From NCBI GenBank assembly GCA_944323885.1, contig CALUUD010000001.1, positions 663,131 to 727,130 on the forward strand: DNA of 64,000 nucleotides, written 5' to 3'. The notes beneath the pieces were generated by a model. It was not told the origin of the DNA. It saw nothing but the letters and a program-made list of their open reading frames with translations, and did not search any database. How positions within the stretch are numbered: position 1 is the first letter of the stretch; every line of letters starts with the position of its first letter. The stretch comes from an uncultured Helicobacteraceae bacterium. GTDB lineage: Bacteria; Campylobacterota; Campylobacteria; Campylobacterales; Helicobacteraceae. A program made the translations under genes and the position numbers. Shown piece after piece: positions 1 through 10,032 of this stretch.

Positions 1-1801
1 CACAAGTTTCATTACCCATATATTTATATTGTTTTTCTAATTCTTTTAATAACTCTAAAGATTCTTTTGTATTTAATTTTCTTAAGCGATTCATTTCTCG
101 CCATATTGCAATCCTCTGTCTAGGGCTTAAAGTGAGTCCATTACTAGGACAAGCTTTTTCACAAAATCCACATTCCATGCACTTATTTATATAATCTTCA
201 ATTTGTGACATTTCTTTTATATTTTTTGTATGTATTAGTGGATTATTTGTTATTATGACATCTGGGTTTAATAATCTTTTATTATCAAAAATATCTTTTA
301 TCTTTCTATTTATTGCATATGCATCTTTTCCCCATTCCATTTCTACAAATGGTGCCATCATTCTTCCTGTACCATGTTCTGCTTTTATGCTTCCGCCCAT
401 ACTAGATACTATTTTTGCCATATCAGATACTAGATTTTCAAAATTATTTTTTTCTATTTTATTATTTAAGTTTGGTGTGATAATGAAATGTATATTTCCA
501 CTAAGTGCATGTCCAAATATAATTCCATTAAAGTTATATTTTTTAAAGAGATTTTCTATTTTTGATATACCTTCACCTAATTTATCTATTTCAAAGCATA
601 TATCTTCTGTTATTACAGAACTACCACACTCTCTCTCCATTGATGCAATAGGCAATAATCCTTTTCTAATTTTCCACCATTTATTAAATTCATTTTCATC
701 TTGGCTATATAATGGCTCTAAGACCATATCTGTATCTTTTAGAGAATCTTGTATTATCATTAGATTTTTTTCTAGTTCATTTTTAGAATCACTTTCTGTT
801 TGTATTAAGATGCAAGTATTACCTTCTTTTATTTTGTACAAAATATTTGGTATGTCTTTTAGTTTTTGCACACTTTTTAGTGAATTAAAATCCATGATTT
901 CAGCACTTTGGATAATTGAATCATGTTTTGCTAATATTTTTATTGCTTCACTTGCATCTAATATATTTTTATAAAATAATAAACCACAAGCCTTAAACTT
1001 ATAATCCTTTATGTTATATAGCTCAACACTTGATATAAAACCTAATGTTCCCTCAGATCCAACAAAAATATGAGTTAAAATATCTTTGATGTTATCAAAA
1101 TCAGTAAGCGCATTGATGGAATACCCAGTTGTATTTTTTATCTTGTATTTTTTATTTATTAGTTCATGAAGCTTAGAATCTTGAAGTATCTGGTTTCGTA
1201 GGTCTAATAAAGAATCCACTATATGTCTATGTGTTTTAATAAAAGATTCTATGCTATTGTTATTAGATGTATCAAGCAATGTTCCATCTTGGAGTATAAC
1301 TCGGATTGATTTTATTGTTTGGTAACTATTTTGTTTTATACCACAACACATTCCGCTAGAGTTATTTGATACTATACCACCAATAGAGGCCATAGTTATG
1401 GTTGCTGGATCGGGACCAATCTTTTTATTTATAGGTTTTAATGCCATATTTGCATCACTGCCAATAACACCACAATCAAGTTTTATATAGTCTTTATCTA
1501 CTTGTATTTTATTCCAATTTGTTGTTGCTATAACTAAAATACTATCACTTAGACTTTGTCCAGAAAGAGAACTTCCATATGCTCTAAATGTAAGTGGTAA
1601 GTTTAATTCATCACTTATTTTTAGTATTTTTATAATTTCCTCTTCATTGTAAGCTCTAATGACAATTTGTGGTATATATCTATAACATGACGCATCAGTG
1701 CCTAATGCAAATCTTGATAAATAATCAATGTATATCCTATCTTGTAAAAATATTTTTGCTTTATTATAAAATTCTATATGTTTTGGTGAAATATTATTCA
1801 T
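1..1801 (-). CDS. dld: D-lactate dehydrogenase (FAD and Fe-S, quinone-dependent type), C-terminus cut by window edge
   Basis: This is the first ~600 residues of a large FAD-linked oxidoreductase that runs off the left edge. The N-terminal half is a FAD_binding_4 (PCMH) domain with the nucleotide loop GGIVSNNSSG. It is followed by the FAD-oxidase C-terminal domain with the EHGTGRMMAPF signature. At about residue 540 a ferredoxin-like cluster starts with CMECGFCEKAC, so the protein is the long fused dehydrogenase/Fe-S type, known in H. pylori as a D-lactate dehydrogenase of ~950 residues. It would oxidise D-lactate to pyruvate at the inner face of the membrane and feed the quinone pool. The ATG at 1801 lies 10 bases after the pbp1A stop, without a strong ribosome site. 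Related glycolate oxidases cannot be fully excluded because the C-terminus is missing. Confidence 0.88.
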   Translation of the reverse strand, partial: MNNISPKHIEFYNKAKIFLQDRIYIDYLSRFALGTDASCYRYIPQIVIRAYNEEEIIKILKISDELNLPLTFRAYGSSLSGQSLSDSILVIATTNWNKIQVDKDYIKLDCGVIGSDANMALKPINKKIGPDPATITMASIGGIVSNNSSGMCCGIKQNSYQTIKSIRVILQDGTLLDTSNNNSIESFIKTHRHIVDSLLDLRNQILQDSKLHELINKKYKIKNTTGYSINALTDFDNIKDILTHIFVGSEGTLGFISSVELYNIKDYKFKACGLLFYKNILDASEAIKILAKHDSIIQSAEIMDFNSLKSVQKLKDIPNILYKIKEGNTCILIQTESDSKNELEKNLMIIQDSLKDTDMVLEPLYSQDENEFNKWWKIRKGLLPIASMERECGSSVITEDICFEIDKLGEGISKIENLFKKYNFNGIIFGHALSGNIHFIITPNLNNKIEKNNFENLVSDMAKIVSSMGGSIKAEHGTGRMMAPFVEMEWGKDAYAINRKIKDIFDNKRLLNPDVIITNNPLIHTKNIKEMSQIEDYINKCMECGFCEKACPSNGLTLSPRQRIAIWREMNRLRKLNTKESLELLKELEKQYKYMGNETC

Positions 1802-1811
1802 AAGTTATGCT

Positions 1812-3821
1812 TTAGAATATTAGGTTGTCATTTAATTTATTTGTTCTTTGTTTTGGAATTTTTGATTTTATTGTATAGTAATAATCTTCACCATTTACAT
1901 TTTGCTTCCACACTCCATCTGGTATATCAAATTTTCTTTTTAATCCAGGTTCAAACTTCAATATATTGCTAAAAAAGTGTGCAAATACAGGTGCGGCTAC
2001 AACTCCACCAGATTCGTATTGACCAATTGGTGTATTATCATCTCTTCCATACCATACTACAACTTGCAATGTAGGTGAAAAACCACTAAACCATGCATCT
2101 ATATTATCATTTGTTGTCCCTGTTTTGCCTGCCAGTTCTATACCATTTACTCTTGCTCTTTTTCCTGTGCCATTTGTAATAATATTTTTTAGTGCGTCTA
2201 TTGTAAGAAATGCTTGATCTTGTGTTGTAACCTCTAGCGTTTTATTATCATCTTTATACACTTCTTCATTATTGATATTGGTTATACTTCTTATTAGTTT
2301 TGGTTCATTTATAGTGCCATAATTCGCAAATAATGAGTAATATTTTGCTGCTTCAATAGGAGATAATGATACATTACCTAATACAATTGACATATCTTTT
2401 TGGAGGTTTTTAAATCCATAATATGTCATTTTATTATATATATTTTGAAATCCAATAAGATCAGATAAATTAATAGTTGCAAGATTCAAAGAATATTTAA
2501 GAGCTTCTTTTAGGGTCACTAAACCATTAAAATTTTTATTAAAATTTCTAGGCTTCCATATCATTTCTTCCTCATTTATTTCATCTTGACTTAATTCAGT
2601 ATCTTCTTCATCTATATCCGGACCAAACCTCTTTGCTGTATCAGATATATTGCTTGCAGGTGAATATCCCATATCAAAAGCAATCTGATATATAAATGGT
2701 TTTATTGTGCTTCCAAATTGTCTTTGTGATTGTGTCGCTCGATTAAAATTGCTTCTTGTGTAATCTATGCCACCAACTAAAGCAAGTATATTCCCAGTTT
2801 CATTTTCTGTAACTACAATTGCGCCATTTAGTGTATCAATTTCATCATTATTATCAGTATTGGTTTTACTTCGATTGCTTAATCTTTTCTGTATATTGTT
2901 ATATCCGTGTACAAGTGCATTTTGTGCTATTTTTTGATAATCTAAGTCTATATTTGTTTTTACTACATATCCCCCAGTTTTTAAATCCTTTATACTGCTT
3001 AATTGTCTTAAAACTTCATCAACTATATATGGCGCAAGATTTTGGCTTAGCGTTTGATTATAAACATTAGGACGCTCTTTTATTGCTGTTTCATACTCAT
3101 CTTTATCTATCCATCCAATTGAATGCATTCTTTCTAATATATTATTCGCTCTTGAAATTGAAAATTCAAGGTTTTTTACTGGATCATAATATGATGGAGC
3201 TCTAGGTAATGCCATAAGCATAGCTATTTCTTTTAACGTAAGATTCTGCAAATCTTTGTTGAAATATCCATGCGCTGCAGTTTTTACCCCATAATATCCA
3301 TGTCCAAAATAAATATGATTTAAATATTTTTCTAGAATCTCTTCTTTTGTCATTATATTTTCTATTTTTCTTGCAAGGATTGCTTCTTTTAGTTTTCTAT
3401 CAATTGTTTTTTCACTTGATAAGGCTATGTTTTTTACTAATTGTTGTGTTATTGTGCTTCCACCTTCTGTATATCCACCATTTTTGATATTTTTTATCAT
3501 AGCTCTTGATATTGCATCAAAATTAATTCCATTGTGTTCAAAAAACATAGTATCTTCAACTGCAAGGAGAGTTTCTATGATTTTTGGTGGTATTTCATCA
3601 AATTTTGCAAAATATCTAAATTCATCTTCAAATACATTTGCTATTAATCTATCATTCCTATCTAAAATTCTAAGTGCTATCTTTGGTTTATAATTTTTTA
3701 TTTCTGATACTTTACTTTGTACACCATAGGTTAATACCCCTATTGAAATAATTATAAAAAATATAATCAATATTAGTAATGCAAATAGTATTTTTTTATT
3801 TATTTTTTTAATAATTTGCAT
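1812..3821 (-). CDS. pbpA: Penicillin-binding protein 1A (bifunctional transglycosylase/transpeptidase)
   Basis: Class A PBP of 669 residues that polymerises and cross-links peptidoglycan in the periplasm. A membrane anchor lies at about residues 10-35. The GT51 transglycosylase follows, with EDTMFFEH (catalytic Glu near 88) and GGSTITQQLVKN near 120. The transpeptidase has the nucleophile motif STIK near 370, SLN near 442 and KTGTT near 563, so all three penicilloyl-binding motifs are intact. The start overlaps the end of bioF by 22 bases, indicating translational coupling. The neighbours bioF and tlpD are the same as in H. pylori. Confidence 0.95.
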   Translation of the reverse strand: MQIIKKINKKILFALLILIIFFIIISIGVLTYGVQSKVSEIKNYKPKIALRILDRNDRLIANVFEDEFRYFAKFDEIPPKIIETLLAVEDTMFFEHNGINFDAISRAMIKNIKNGGYTEGGSTITQQLVKNIALSSEKTIDRKLKEAILARKIENIMTKEEILEKYLNHIYFGHGYYGVKTAAHGYFNKDLQNLTLKEIAMLMALPRAPSYYDPVKNLEFSISRANNILERMHSIGWIDKDEYETAIKERPNVYNQTLSQNLAPYIVDEVLRQLSSIKDLKTGGYVVKTNIDLDYQKIAQNALVHGYNNIQKRLSNRSKTNTDNNDEIDTLNGAIVVTENETGNILALVGGIDYTRSNFNRATQSQRQFGSTIKPFIYQIAFDMGYSPASNISDTAKRFGPDIDEEDTELSQDEINEEEMIWKPRNFNKNFNGLVTLKEALKYSLNLATINLSDLIGFQNIYNKMTYYGFKNLQKDMSIVLGNVSLSPIEAAKYYSLFANYGTINEPKLIRSITNINNEEVYKDDNKTLEVTTQDQAFLTIDALKNIITNGTGKRARVNGIELAGKTGTTNDNIDAWFSGFSPTLQVVVWYGRDDNTPIGQYESGGVVAAPVFAHFFSNILKFEPGLKRKFDIPDGVWKQNVNGEDYYYTIKSKIPKQRTNKLNDNLIF

Positions 3822-4894
3822 AATTTCTTAACATCCTTTTTTGTGTGTTTATATGAAAAAACAATACGCAAAGTTGGTGTTTTTACTGTTGGTTTTCTAA
3901 TTGCTCCAACTATAATATCATTATCTTTTAATAATTTTGCCTTGTCTATCATATCTGTTTGATTTTGGAATTTTAATGAAAATATTTGAGAATCTAATTT
4001 AACATTAAATTCTTTATATATTATTTGTTTTATTTTTATATTTTTTTTTAGAATTTTATTTTTATGTTTTTGTATGTATTTTATATTTACTAGTGCAAGT
4101 GCTGTATCAAAGCTAGATAGTGCAGTTGAGTAGATAATTGGCTTTGCACGAGTTTGTAAATATTTATTTATATGTTTATTGGATAATATGTATGCACCAT
4201 AACTTCCATATGCTTTTGATAATGTGCCTAGTTTGATAAAGTTATTGTGATTATTTATTTTGTAGTAATCAAAATATCCAAGAAGATTATCGCCAATTGT
4301 GCCTATACTATGTGCTTCATCAACTATTAAAATAGCATTATAATCAATAGCAATTTGTGCAAATTCTTTTTTTGCAATTTCACCACTCATTGAATATACG
4401 CCTTCAATAGCTATGATAATGCGTTTATTGCTTTCATATTGCAATCTATTTAGTTTATTTTTTAAATCATTTTCATCATTGTGCTTAAATAATATTGCCC
4501 TATCTTTTAATATTTTTGTAGCAAGAATACCGCTTGCATGATATTCTTCATCAATGAAAATAATATCTTTATTTCTACATAAACTTTCAAATAATGCAAT
4601 ATTTGCTAAAAACCCGCTACCTGCTAAAATACAATTTTGAAATCTATGTATTTTTGCAAGTTTATCTTCTAATTTTTTATGTAATTTTGAATACCCATTT
4701 ATAAGCATTGATGCACGAGGCGAATTTATTTCTTTATTTATAGATAACTTGTAGGCTTTCTTTAGTAATTTTTCATTTTGTGATAAATCTATATAATCAT
4801 TTGAAGCAAAATCTATATAATTTTTATCAAAGATCTTTCTTTTGCGAAAGATCTTTTTTTGTTTTAGTATTTGTATTTCTTTTTTGTAAAACAT
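3800..4894 (-). CDS. bioF: 8-amino-7-oxononanoate synthase-like PLP enzyme (alpha-oxoamine synthase family)
   Basis: A 364-residue fold-type I aminotransferase-like protein. The alpha-oxoamine synthase signature is clear: VDEAHSIGTIG near 190 (the Asp contacts the PLP pyridine nitrogen) and the Schiff-base lysine in TLSKAYGSYGAY near 225. BioF condenses pimeloyl-ACP or -CoA with alanine in biotin synthesis. The sister enzyme Kbl (2-amino-3-ketobutyrate CoA ligase) has the same motifs, so the substrate is inferred from length and from the tlpD-bioF-pbp1A order. No other biotin gene is in the window. Confidence 0.82.
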   Translation of the reverse strand: MFYKKEIQILKQKKIFRKRKIFDKNYIDFASNDYIDLSQNEKLLKKAYKLSINKEINSPRASMLINGYSKLHKKLEDKLAKIHRFQNCILAGSGFLANIALFESLCRNKDIIFIDEEYHASGILATKILKDRAILFKHNDENDLKNKLNRLQYESNKRIIIAIEGVYSMSGEIAKKEFAQIAIDYNAILIVDEAHSIGTIGDNLLGYFDYYKINNHNNFIKLGTLSKAYGSYGAYILSNKHINKYLQTRAKPIIYSTALSSFDTALALVNIKYIQKHKNKILKKNIKIKQIIYKEFNVKLDSQIFSLKFQNQTDMIDKAKLLKDNDIIVGAIRKPTVKTPTLRIVFSYKHTKKDVKKLCKLLKK

Positions 4895-4903
4895 ACCTAC
4901 AAT

Positions 4904-6217
4904 CTAGGCTGTTGCAATTGATTGTATTTTTGTTATTGTATCTGATAACTTTTCATTTAACATTTCATCAATAGCATTAAATATTTGATTGCTAGATTCT
5001 TCTATTATGTTTATTTTTTCATCTATTATATTTTTTGGAGTTGATTTGCTAGTATCAAGTAGTTGTTTAGCAAGATTATTTGCCTCATTGTGTATTATAT
5101 TATGTGGGCTTTCAACTTTTTTATAACCAATAGTATGAGAGAATTCTTTTTTTCCTATTCCTTCATAATACCACTTTCCAAATCTACATGATTTGCTATC
5201 TAGTTGATTAAAATCTCCTGTGAGTTTGAATATAAGTGAATATATAGCTTGCTTATATACTACATGATCTACTTTTGCTAAACCACAGAAGATTCTATCA
5301 TTTGAACAAGATATTTTTAATTTTGCCAAGTAGGCATTATCTTTAAATGATTTAACCATAGTGTATAGTTCTTCGATATCACTTTTTACACTTTCTGTCA
5401 CTGTATTGATATCTTCTGTACTTGTTTGGATGTCACTTGCTTCTTGCTGCATTGATTTTACTACTATAGCTATTTCTTTTGTTGCTTTTTGTGTTTTTTC
5501 TGCCAATTTTCTTACTTCATCTGCAACAACAGCAAACCCTCTTCCATGCTCCCCTGCACGAGCTGCCTCTATTGTGGCATTTAGTGCTAGTAGATTTGTT
5601 TGTTCTGCTATATCATCAATAAGTGAAATTACATTTGTAATTTCATTACTTCTTTGAATTAATGAGCTAACAAGACTTATTGCACTTTGCATTTTTTCAT
5701 ATAATACATTAATTTTTTGTGCAGACGAATCTGATATTTCTAAGCCTTTGCTCATTCCAGTCTCTGTAGATAATGCTGCATCAAAAATTTCATGCAATTC
5801 TTCCACTAACTTAGATAATATTTCTTGTGTGAATTTTGTGCCTGTTTTCATGCTATCGCAATATGATCGTAACAAATCTGTGCCTTGACCAGATTTTGGT
5901 GCAATTCTTGTATTTTCTTCTACCAATGAAAATATCGTTATGCCTTCAATTCTTTTTGATTTTACTACCAAACAATGATTATTGGTATTTATTTTAGTTA
6001 CTCCTTCTTGGAGTTCTGATTTAATATACTCAAATTGACTAAGATTTTCAGCTTGTTCGTTTTTGAATATAACTTTATCATCTTTTATTGCTATCACTGC
6101 TTCATTATAGGAAAAATTGGCAATAGTTTTATATAATTCACATTCTTGTTTTAATTGCTGTATCTCTCTTTTGTAAGCATTCAATTCTTCTGTATTATTA
6201 TTCCTTGAACCAAACAT
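4904..6217 (-). CDS. tlpD: Soluble chemoreceptor TlpD-like, with C-terminal zinc-binding CZB domain
   Basis: A 437-residue methyl-accepting chemotaxis protein with no transmembrane segment, so cytoplasmic. The N-terminus is a short coiled coil. The kinase-control hairpin tip [20 protein letters not shown] is at about 205-225. The C-terminal ~110 residues form a CZB domain with the expected ligands: His in VDHVVYK (~318), Cys in SCRFGKWYY (~343) and two His in PHNIIH (~370). H. pylori TlpD senses oxidative stress, metabolic state and related cues; the same role is inferred here. It has a good ribosome site (AAGGAG) and is divergent from fur, with bioF directly downstream. Confidence 0.93.
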   Translation of the reverse strand: MFGSRNNNTEELNAYKREIQQLKQECELYKTIANFSYNEAVIAIKDDKVIFKNEQAENLSQFEYIKSELQEGVTKINTNNHCLVVKSKRIEGITIFSLVEENTRIAPKSGQGTDLLRSYCDSMKTGTKFTQEILSKLVEELHEIFDAALSTETGMSKGLEISDSSAQKINVLYEKMQSAISLVSSLIQRSNEITNVISLIDDIAEQTNLLALNATIEAARAGEHGRGFAVVADEVRKLAEKTQKATKEIAIVVKSMQQEASDIQTSTEDINTVTESVKSDIEELYTMVKSFKDNAYLAKLKISCSNDRIFCGLAKVDHVVYKQAIYSLIFKLTGDFNQLDSKSCRFGKWYYEGIGKKEFSHTIGYKKVESPHNIIHNEANNLAKQLLDTSKSTPKNIIDEKINIIEESSNQIFNAIDEMLNEKLSDTITKIQSIATA

Positions 6218-6324
6218 AATAACTCCTTAGATTATTGTAACAACATGTATAGATTATCATATTGAATATTCTAACATAAATCATCAAATAAATAACAAAC
6301 CTATATTAATTTGTATATTTAAGT

Positions 6325-6330
6325 TATAAT
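6325..6330 (+). promoter_or_regulatory. Likely -10 box of the fur promoter
   Basis: A perfect TATAAT, 56 bases before the fur ATG, in the 168-base divergent fur/tlpD gap. Housekeeping promoters in Helicobacter rely mainly on this element. A start near 6337 would give a leader of about 50 bases. Fur autoregulation is known in the genus, but I cannot pick out a convincing operator by eye. Confidence 0.5.
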
Positions 6331-6385
6331 CATTAATTCTTTAAAAATATTTTTTATTTGATAAACAACTTTGTAAAGGTTTTAT

Positions 6386-6871
6386 ATGGCTTTAAAATTA
6401 AGTAATCAAGAAATTAAAAAGACAGAATCTTTAGAATCTATATTAAATAAACTAAGACAAGTAGTGGTAGCAAAAAAACTCAAAACATCAAAACAAAGAG
6501 AAGATATTTTATCAATTATCTACAATAGCAAGGTTCATCTAAGCAGTGAGGGTGTTGCTGCTGTTATGAAAAATAATAATAAAAATTGCTCTGTTTCATC
6601 AGTATATAGAATCTTGCAATTCTTGGAAACATATGGTTTTGTATCATCAATTGATGTTGATAAAAGTGGTAAAAAGTATGAAATTGCATCAAAAGAGCCA
6701 CATTATCATATTATTTGTCTTAGTTGTGGGAATATAGTTGAGTTTATTGATAATGATATCAAAAAGAAGCAACTTGAAATTGCAGAATCTTTACAGTTTC
6801 AATTAATTAGTGATAATCTAAGATTGTTTGTTATCTGCGATAAGTGTAGAAAAAAACAAAAAGGTTTTTAA
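6386..6871 (+). CDS. fur: Ferric uptake regulator Fur
   Basis: Metal-responsive winged-helix repressor of 161 residues. The N-terminal DNA-binding domain has the recognition-helix region SVSSVYRILQFLE. The dimerisation domain has the structural Cys pairs CLSCG and CDKC and the His-rich metal region EPHYHIICLSCG. The extended N-terminus (about 20 residues before the first helix) resembles H. pylori Fur. PerR is the main alternative, but the sequence and N-terminal length fit Fur. It ends 1 base before the convergent pseI stop, so no terminator fits between them. Confidence 0.92.
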   Translation: MALKLSNQEIKKTESLESILNKLRQVVVAKKLKTSKQREDILSIIYNSKVHLSSEGVAAVMKNNNKNCSVSSVYRILQFLETYGFVSSIDVDKSGKKYEIASKEPHYHIICLSCGNIVEFIDNDIKKKQLEIAESLQFQLISDNLRLFVICDKCRKKQKGF

Positions 6872-6872
6872 T

Positions 6873-7895
6873 TTATTTAAGACTATCCCATCGTAGCGGT
6901 TCACCAAATTTTAAATTTTTTGTTGCAACCTTTCCTATTATATCATTTAAATATTTTGGAGGTAGGCCATTATTTGGTCGAATAGATTTTATGTTATGCA
7001 TATTTAGTTTTTCACCTTTTTTTATATCCTTACTTACAAACAGACTTCTTGCAAATTCTCTTCCTTTGGGGCTATTATTTGTTTCATTAATTTTACTGCT
7101 ATCTATATAGTATTCTAAATTACCAATAGCATCTTTTGTTTCTTTTATTGCTTGAACTAATTGTTTAAATTCAACTTTATCCATACTAAATTTGCAATCT
7201 ACCCCTCCATATTTTTTATCTAGAATAAAATGCTTCTCAATCATACTTGCTTTTAGAGTTGTAGATATTATTGCTGCATTTACTCCTATACTATGATCTG
7301 ATATACCATATTTAACACCATATTTTCTTTCAAATGTAATCATCTCAGATAAATTTAGTACATTTATTGGTGCAGGGTATTCACTTGTGCATTTCAATAC
7401 AGTAATATCATTATTACCCTCTTGTCTTATTGCATTAATTGCATCTTGCATTTCATCTTTTATTGCAATTCCACTTGATAAGATGATAGGTTTTTGTTTT
7501 TTTGCAATATATTTTATTAATGGAATATCTGTTATTTCAAAACTTGCAATTTTATATATTGGGTTATTTAGTTTTTCTAATAAATCCACCCCTTCCTTGT
7601 CAAATGCACTACTAAAACATAGTAAGTCTATTTTTTTTGCCAATTCAAATAATTCTATATTCCATTCTAGTGGCATATATGCTTCTTCATATAAGTCATA
7701 TAAGTATTTATTGTCCCAAATTGTGTTTGATTTAATTTTAAAAATATCACTTTTGCAATTTAATGTCAGGCTATCTGGCGTATATGTTTGTAATTTTACT
7801 GCATCTGCTCCACATTCTTTTATTGCGTGCAAACTTTCTTTTGCAAGATTTAAATCTTTATTATGATTTGCACTAAGTTCTGCAACAATAAACAT
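6873..7895 (-). CDS. pseI: Pseudaminic acid synthase PseI
   Basis: A NeuB-family enzyme of 340 residues that condenses the 2,4-diacetamido hexose from PseG with phosphoenolpyruvate to give pseudaminic acid, the flagellin glycan. The N-terminal barrel opens with FIVAELSANHN and contains KLQTYTPDSLT, typical of PseI rather than sialic acid synthase. The last ~70 residues form the antifreeze-like SAF domain (SIRPNNGLPPKYL). The start follows pseH by 3 bases. It closes the operon flgH-pseF-pseG-pseH-pseI; in H. pylori, pseI lies elsewhere as far as I recall. Confidence 0.93.
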   Translation of the reverse strand: MFIVAELSANHNKDLNLAKESLHAIKECGADAVKLQTYTPDSLTLNCKSDIFKIKSNTIWDNKYLYDLYEEAYMPLEWNIELFELAKKIDLLCFSSAFDKEGVDLLEKLNNPIYKIASFEITDIPLIKYIAKKQKPIILSSGIAIKDEMQDAINAIRQEGNNDITVLKCTSEYPAPINVLNLSEMITFERKYGVKYGISDHSIGVNAAIISTTLKASMIEKHFILDKKYGGVDCKFSMDKVEFKQLVQAIKETKDAIGNLEYYIDSSKINETNNSPKGREFARSLFVSKDIKKGEKLNMHNIKSIRPNNGLPPKYLNDIIGKVATKNLKFGEPLRWDSLK

Positions 7896-7898
7896 TTC

Positions 7899-8435
7899 TT
7901 AATCCTTTGTCAAAACCAGTTCTACTATATCAATGAGTTTATTGTACTTTTTAGTATAACCTGGTACTACCCGGATTTTCTCAAAGCCTTCTTTTTTGTA
8001 AAATCTAAGTGCCTTATTATTACCTTTTAAACATTGTGCAAATATTTTTTTTAGTTTTATTTGTGTAAAGCTTATATGCTTAATAATTTCCATTAACAAT
8101 TTTCCATTTGATGTATCAATATTTGGATTTGTATAAATTCCTATATATGCACTTTTGTCAATTAGATTTATATTTGTTAGTGATATAACACCAAGTATTT
8201 TTTGATTGCTGTTTTTTATTGCAAGATACATTTTACTTGTTTGCATATTTAGCATTTTTATAAATTCAAAATGTTCGTGTTGAGTGATTTCTTTGTCTGT
8301 AAACATCCATTTTGCTACTCTAATATCATTTCTTATTTTTAATATTTCTAATAAATCATCTCTTCCTAGATTGATGAAATTGATAGCACTTATGTCACCA
8401 AAGCTAAAATTTGATTGAATGGTATATTTAATCAT
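7899..8435 (-). CDS. pseH: PseH, N-acetyltransferase of pseudaminic acid synthesis
   Basis: A GNAT-family protein of 178 residues. It acetylates the 4-amino group of the UDP-linked altrosamine intermediate with acetyl-CoA. The acceptor region LEILKIRNDIRVAKWMF and the acetyl-CoA region GNNKALRFYKKEGFEK are visible. The start overlaps the end of pseG by 8 bases, which supports coupled translation and the assignment within the pse pathway. Confidence 0.9.
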   Translation of the reverse strand: MIKYTIQSNFSFGDISAINFINLGRDDLLEILKIRNDIRVAKWMFTDKEITQHEHFEFIKMLNMQTSKMYLAIKNSNQKILGVISLTNINLIDKSAYIGIYTNPNIDTSNGKLLMEIIKHISFTQIKLKKIFAQCLKGNNKALRFYKKEGFEKIRVVPGYTKKYNKLIDIVELVLTKD

Positions 8436-9369
8436 TATATCTACTAACCAAAATATTGATAAATTCTTCTACCTTTGTCCCTATTTCTATTTTTGCTAAG
8501 TGGCTTGATAATTTTTTTCTATTTTTAAATTTTCTTAGTGTTTTTAGTAGACTTCTTATTTGATAAATATTTGTAGCTATTCTTAATCCTTCTTTTTGCC
8601 ATACGCGTAGTTGATAAGCTTGATTTGGTGCTATTTGTATAGCAATACTTGGTGTGCATGTAGATTGTATTTCTACCATTGTTACACCACCACCGCTTAT
8701 TGCAAGATCACAATCTAGCATCATATTCTTCAACACTCTAGAACTTAAATTTCTGTGTATGCTTGTATTAAAATTGTAGCTAATTGGTTTATATATTTTT
8801 CCTAATACTACATCAATCATGGCATATGGACATTCTTTTTCCATTATTTCTAGAACAGCTTGAGTATTATTTGTATAATCATTGCCACCAAGTGCTATTA
8901 ATATTCTGCCTATATCTTTATTGATAATTTTTTGTTCCTGCCGTCTAAATTCTTTTCTTAAAATATAATATTCAATACCAGCAAAAACCTCATTTTTAAT
9001 ATCATTGTAGAATCTACTTGCATATAGTGCACCATTTAATATAATAGAATCTTTTGGATATTGAATTCTGTTAAAATCATCAAAAAATACACATACCTTT
9101 GCTTTACTGCTAATATAGTGACACAATTTACTATCTGCGTAGTAAGAATCTACAATAACAAGTTTATTGCCACTTAGAATTTCATCAATTTTTGAGTAAT
9201 CATCATCAATCCATTCTAAGTGTGTATAATTTGGTAGTACATAGTCGCCTCTATAATAAATATTAACAATAAAACCAATATTTTCTAAATAATCTTTTAA
9301 TCCGCTACATCTACTTAAGTGACCTAGTCCAAATCCACTGCCTGCTTCTGTAAAAATTACTGCTTGCAT
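8428..9369 (-). CDS. pseG: PseG, UDP-sugar hydrolase of pseudaminic acid synthesis
   Basis: A 313-residue GT-B-fold hydrolase related to MurG that removes UDP from UDP-2,4-diacetamido-2,4,6-trideoxy-altropyranose. The N-terminal loop GSGFGLGHLSRC (residues 10-21) carries the catalytic His. The nucleotide-binding C-terminal half has ALGGNDYTNN and SGGGVTMVE. The length is slightly above the usual ~280. The start overlaps the end of pseF by 13 bases. Confidence 0.92.
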   Translation of the reverse strand: MQAVIFTEAGSGFGLGHLSRCSGLKDYLENIGFIVNIYYRGDYVLPNYTHLEWIDDDYSKIDEILSGNKLVIVDSYYADSKLCHYISSKAKVCVFFDDFNRIQYPKDSIILNGALYASRFYNDIKNEVFAGIEYYILRKEFRRQEQKIINKDIGRILIALGGNDYTNNTQAVLEIMEKECPYAMIDVVLGKIYKPISYNFNTSIHRNLSSRVLKNMMLDCDLAISGGGVTMVEIQSTCTPSIAIQIAPNQAYQLRVWQKEGLRIATNIYQIRSLLKTLRKFKNRKKLSSHLAKIEIGTKVEEFINILVSRYND

Positions 9370-10031
9370 AATATTTTATATTTTATCTCCGCAATTTCCC
9401 AATCATCTTGAGTATTAATATCGACAGTATTAATTTCTGGTAATATGATTAATGTTGAATCTTCACTAAAAATCGATTTTTTATTAGCAAAGTTTTTTGC
9501 ATACCCAAAATAAAATTGTCCTGCATCAAAATACATTGTTTCCATATCTTGTGATCTATAGTTAATAAATTTTTTATCAAATAATTGCAATTTTTCATCC
9601 TTGATATAAAATCCTCTAAGTGGATTTGATCTAAAAGCACAAGCACTAAAACAATATGAATTTTTCTTTAATTTCTTTAAACCATTTTTTAGAAATACAG
9701 GTTCTAACAATGGTGTTGTAGGATAAATGCAGCATACAACATCATTATCGTCTAAATTTAAATTTTTTACTTCATAGCTTATTACATCTAGTGTTGTGGT
9801 AAAGTCATTACTTAGATTATCTGGGCGTAATGAAGGTACTTCCGCACCAAATTTTATTGCTATATCTTTTATTTCATTGCTATTTGTGCTTACTATAACT
9901 CTATCAAATATGTTTGATTTTATTGCTGTATTGATGGCATATGCAATTATTGGTTTTCCAAAAAACGGTTTAATATTTTTATTTTTTATTCTTTTGCTTC
10001 CATCTCTTGCAGGTATTATTGCTATATTCAT
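9357..10031 (-). CDS. pseF: PseF, CMP-pseudaminic acid cytidylyltransferase
   Basis: A 224-residue nucleotidyltransferase that activates pseudaminic acid with CTP for flagellin glycosylation. The CTP-binding signature IPARDGSKRIKNKNIKPF is at the N-terminus (5-22). YPTTPLL and the metal-binding DAGQFYF motif follow. The ATG begins 1 base after the flgH stop, so it is read with flgH. The family also includes NeuA; the neighbours pseG, pseH and pseI fix the substrate. Confidence 0.93.
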   Translation of the reverse strand: MNIAIIPARDGSKRIKNKNIKPFFGKPIIAYAINTAIKSNIFDRVIVSTNSNEIKDIAIKFGAEVPSLRPDNLSNDFTTTLDVISYEVKNLNLDDNDVVCCIYPTTPLLEPVFLKNGLKKLKKNSYCFSACAFRSNPLRGFYIKDEKLQLFDKKFINYRSQDMETMYFDAGQFYFGYAKNFANKKSIFSEDSTLIILPEINTVDINTQDDWEIAEIKYKILCKQ

Positions 10032-10032
10032 T

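Noticed and set aside
255..974. 239-codon open frame on the plus strand opposite the D-lactate dehydrogenase
   Set aside because: It lies wholly inside the intact FAD/Fe-S enzyme on the other strand and has Ser/Ile/Phe-rich composition typical of an antisense shadow.
6868..6876. Terminator between fur and pseI
   Set aside because: Only 1 base separates the two stops and no dyad is centred there.
9449..9646. 65-codon minus-strand frame inside pseF
   Set aside because: Same strand but another frame of an intact, well-conserved gene.
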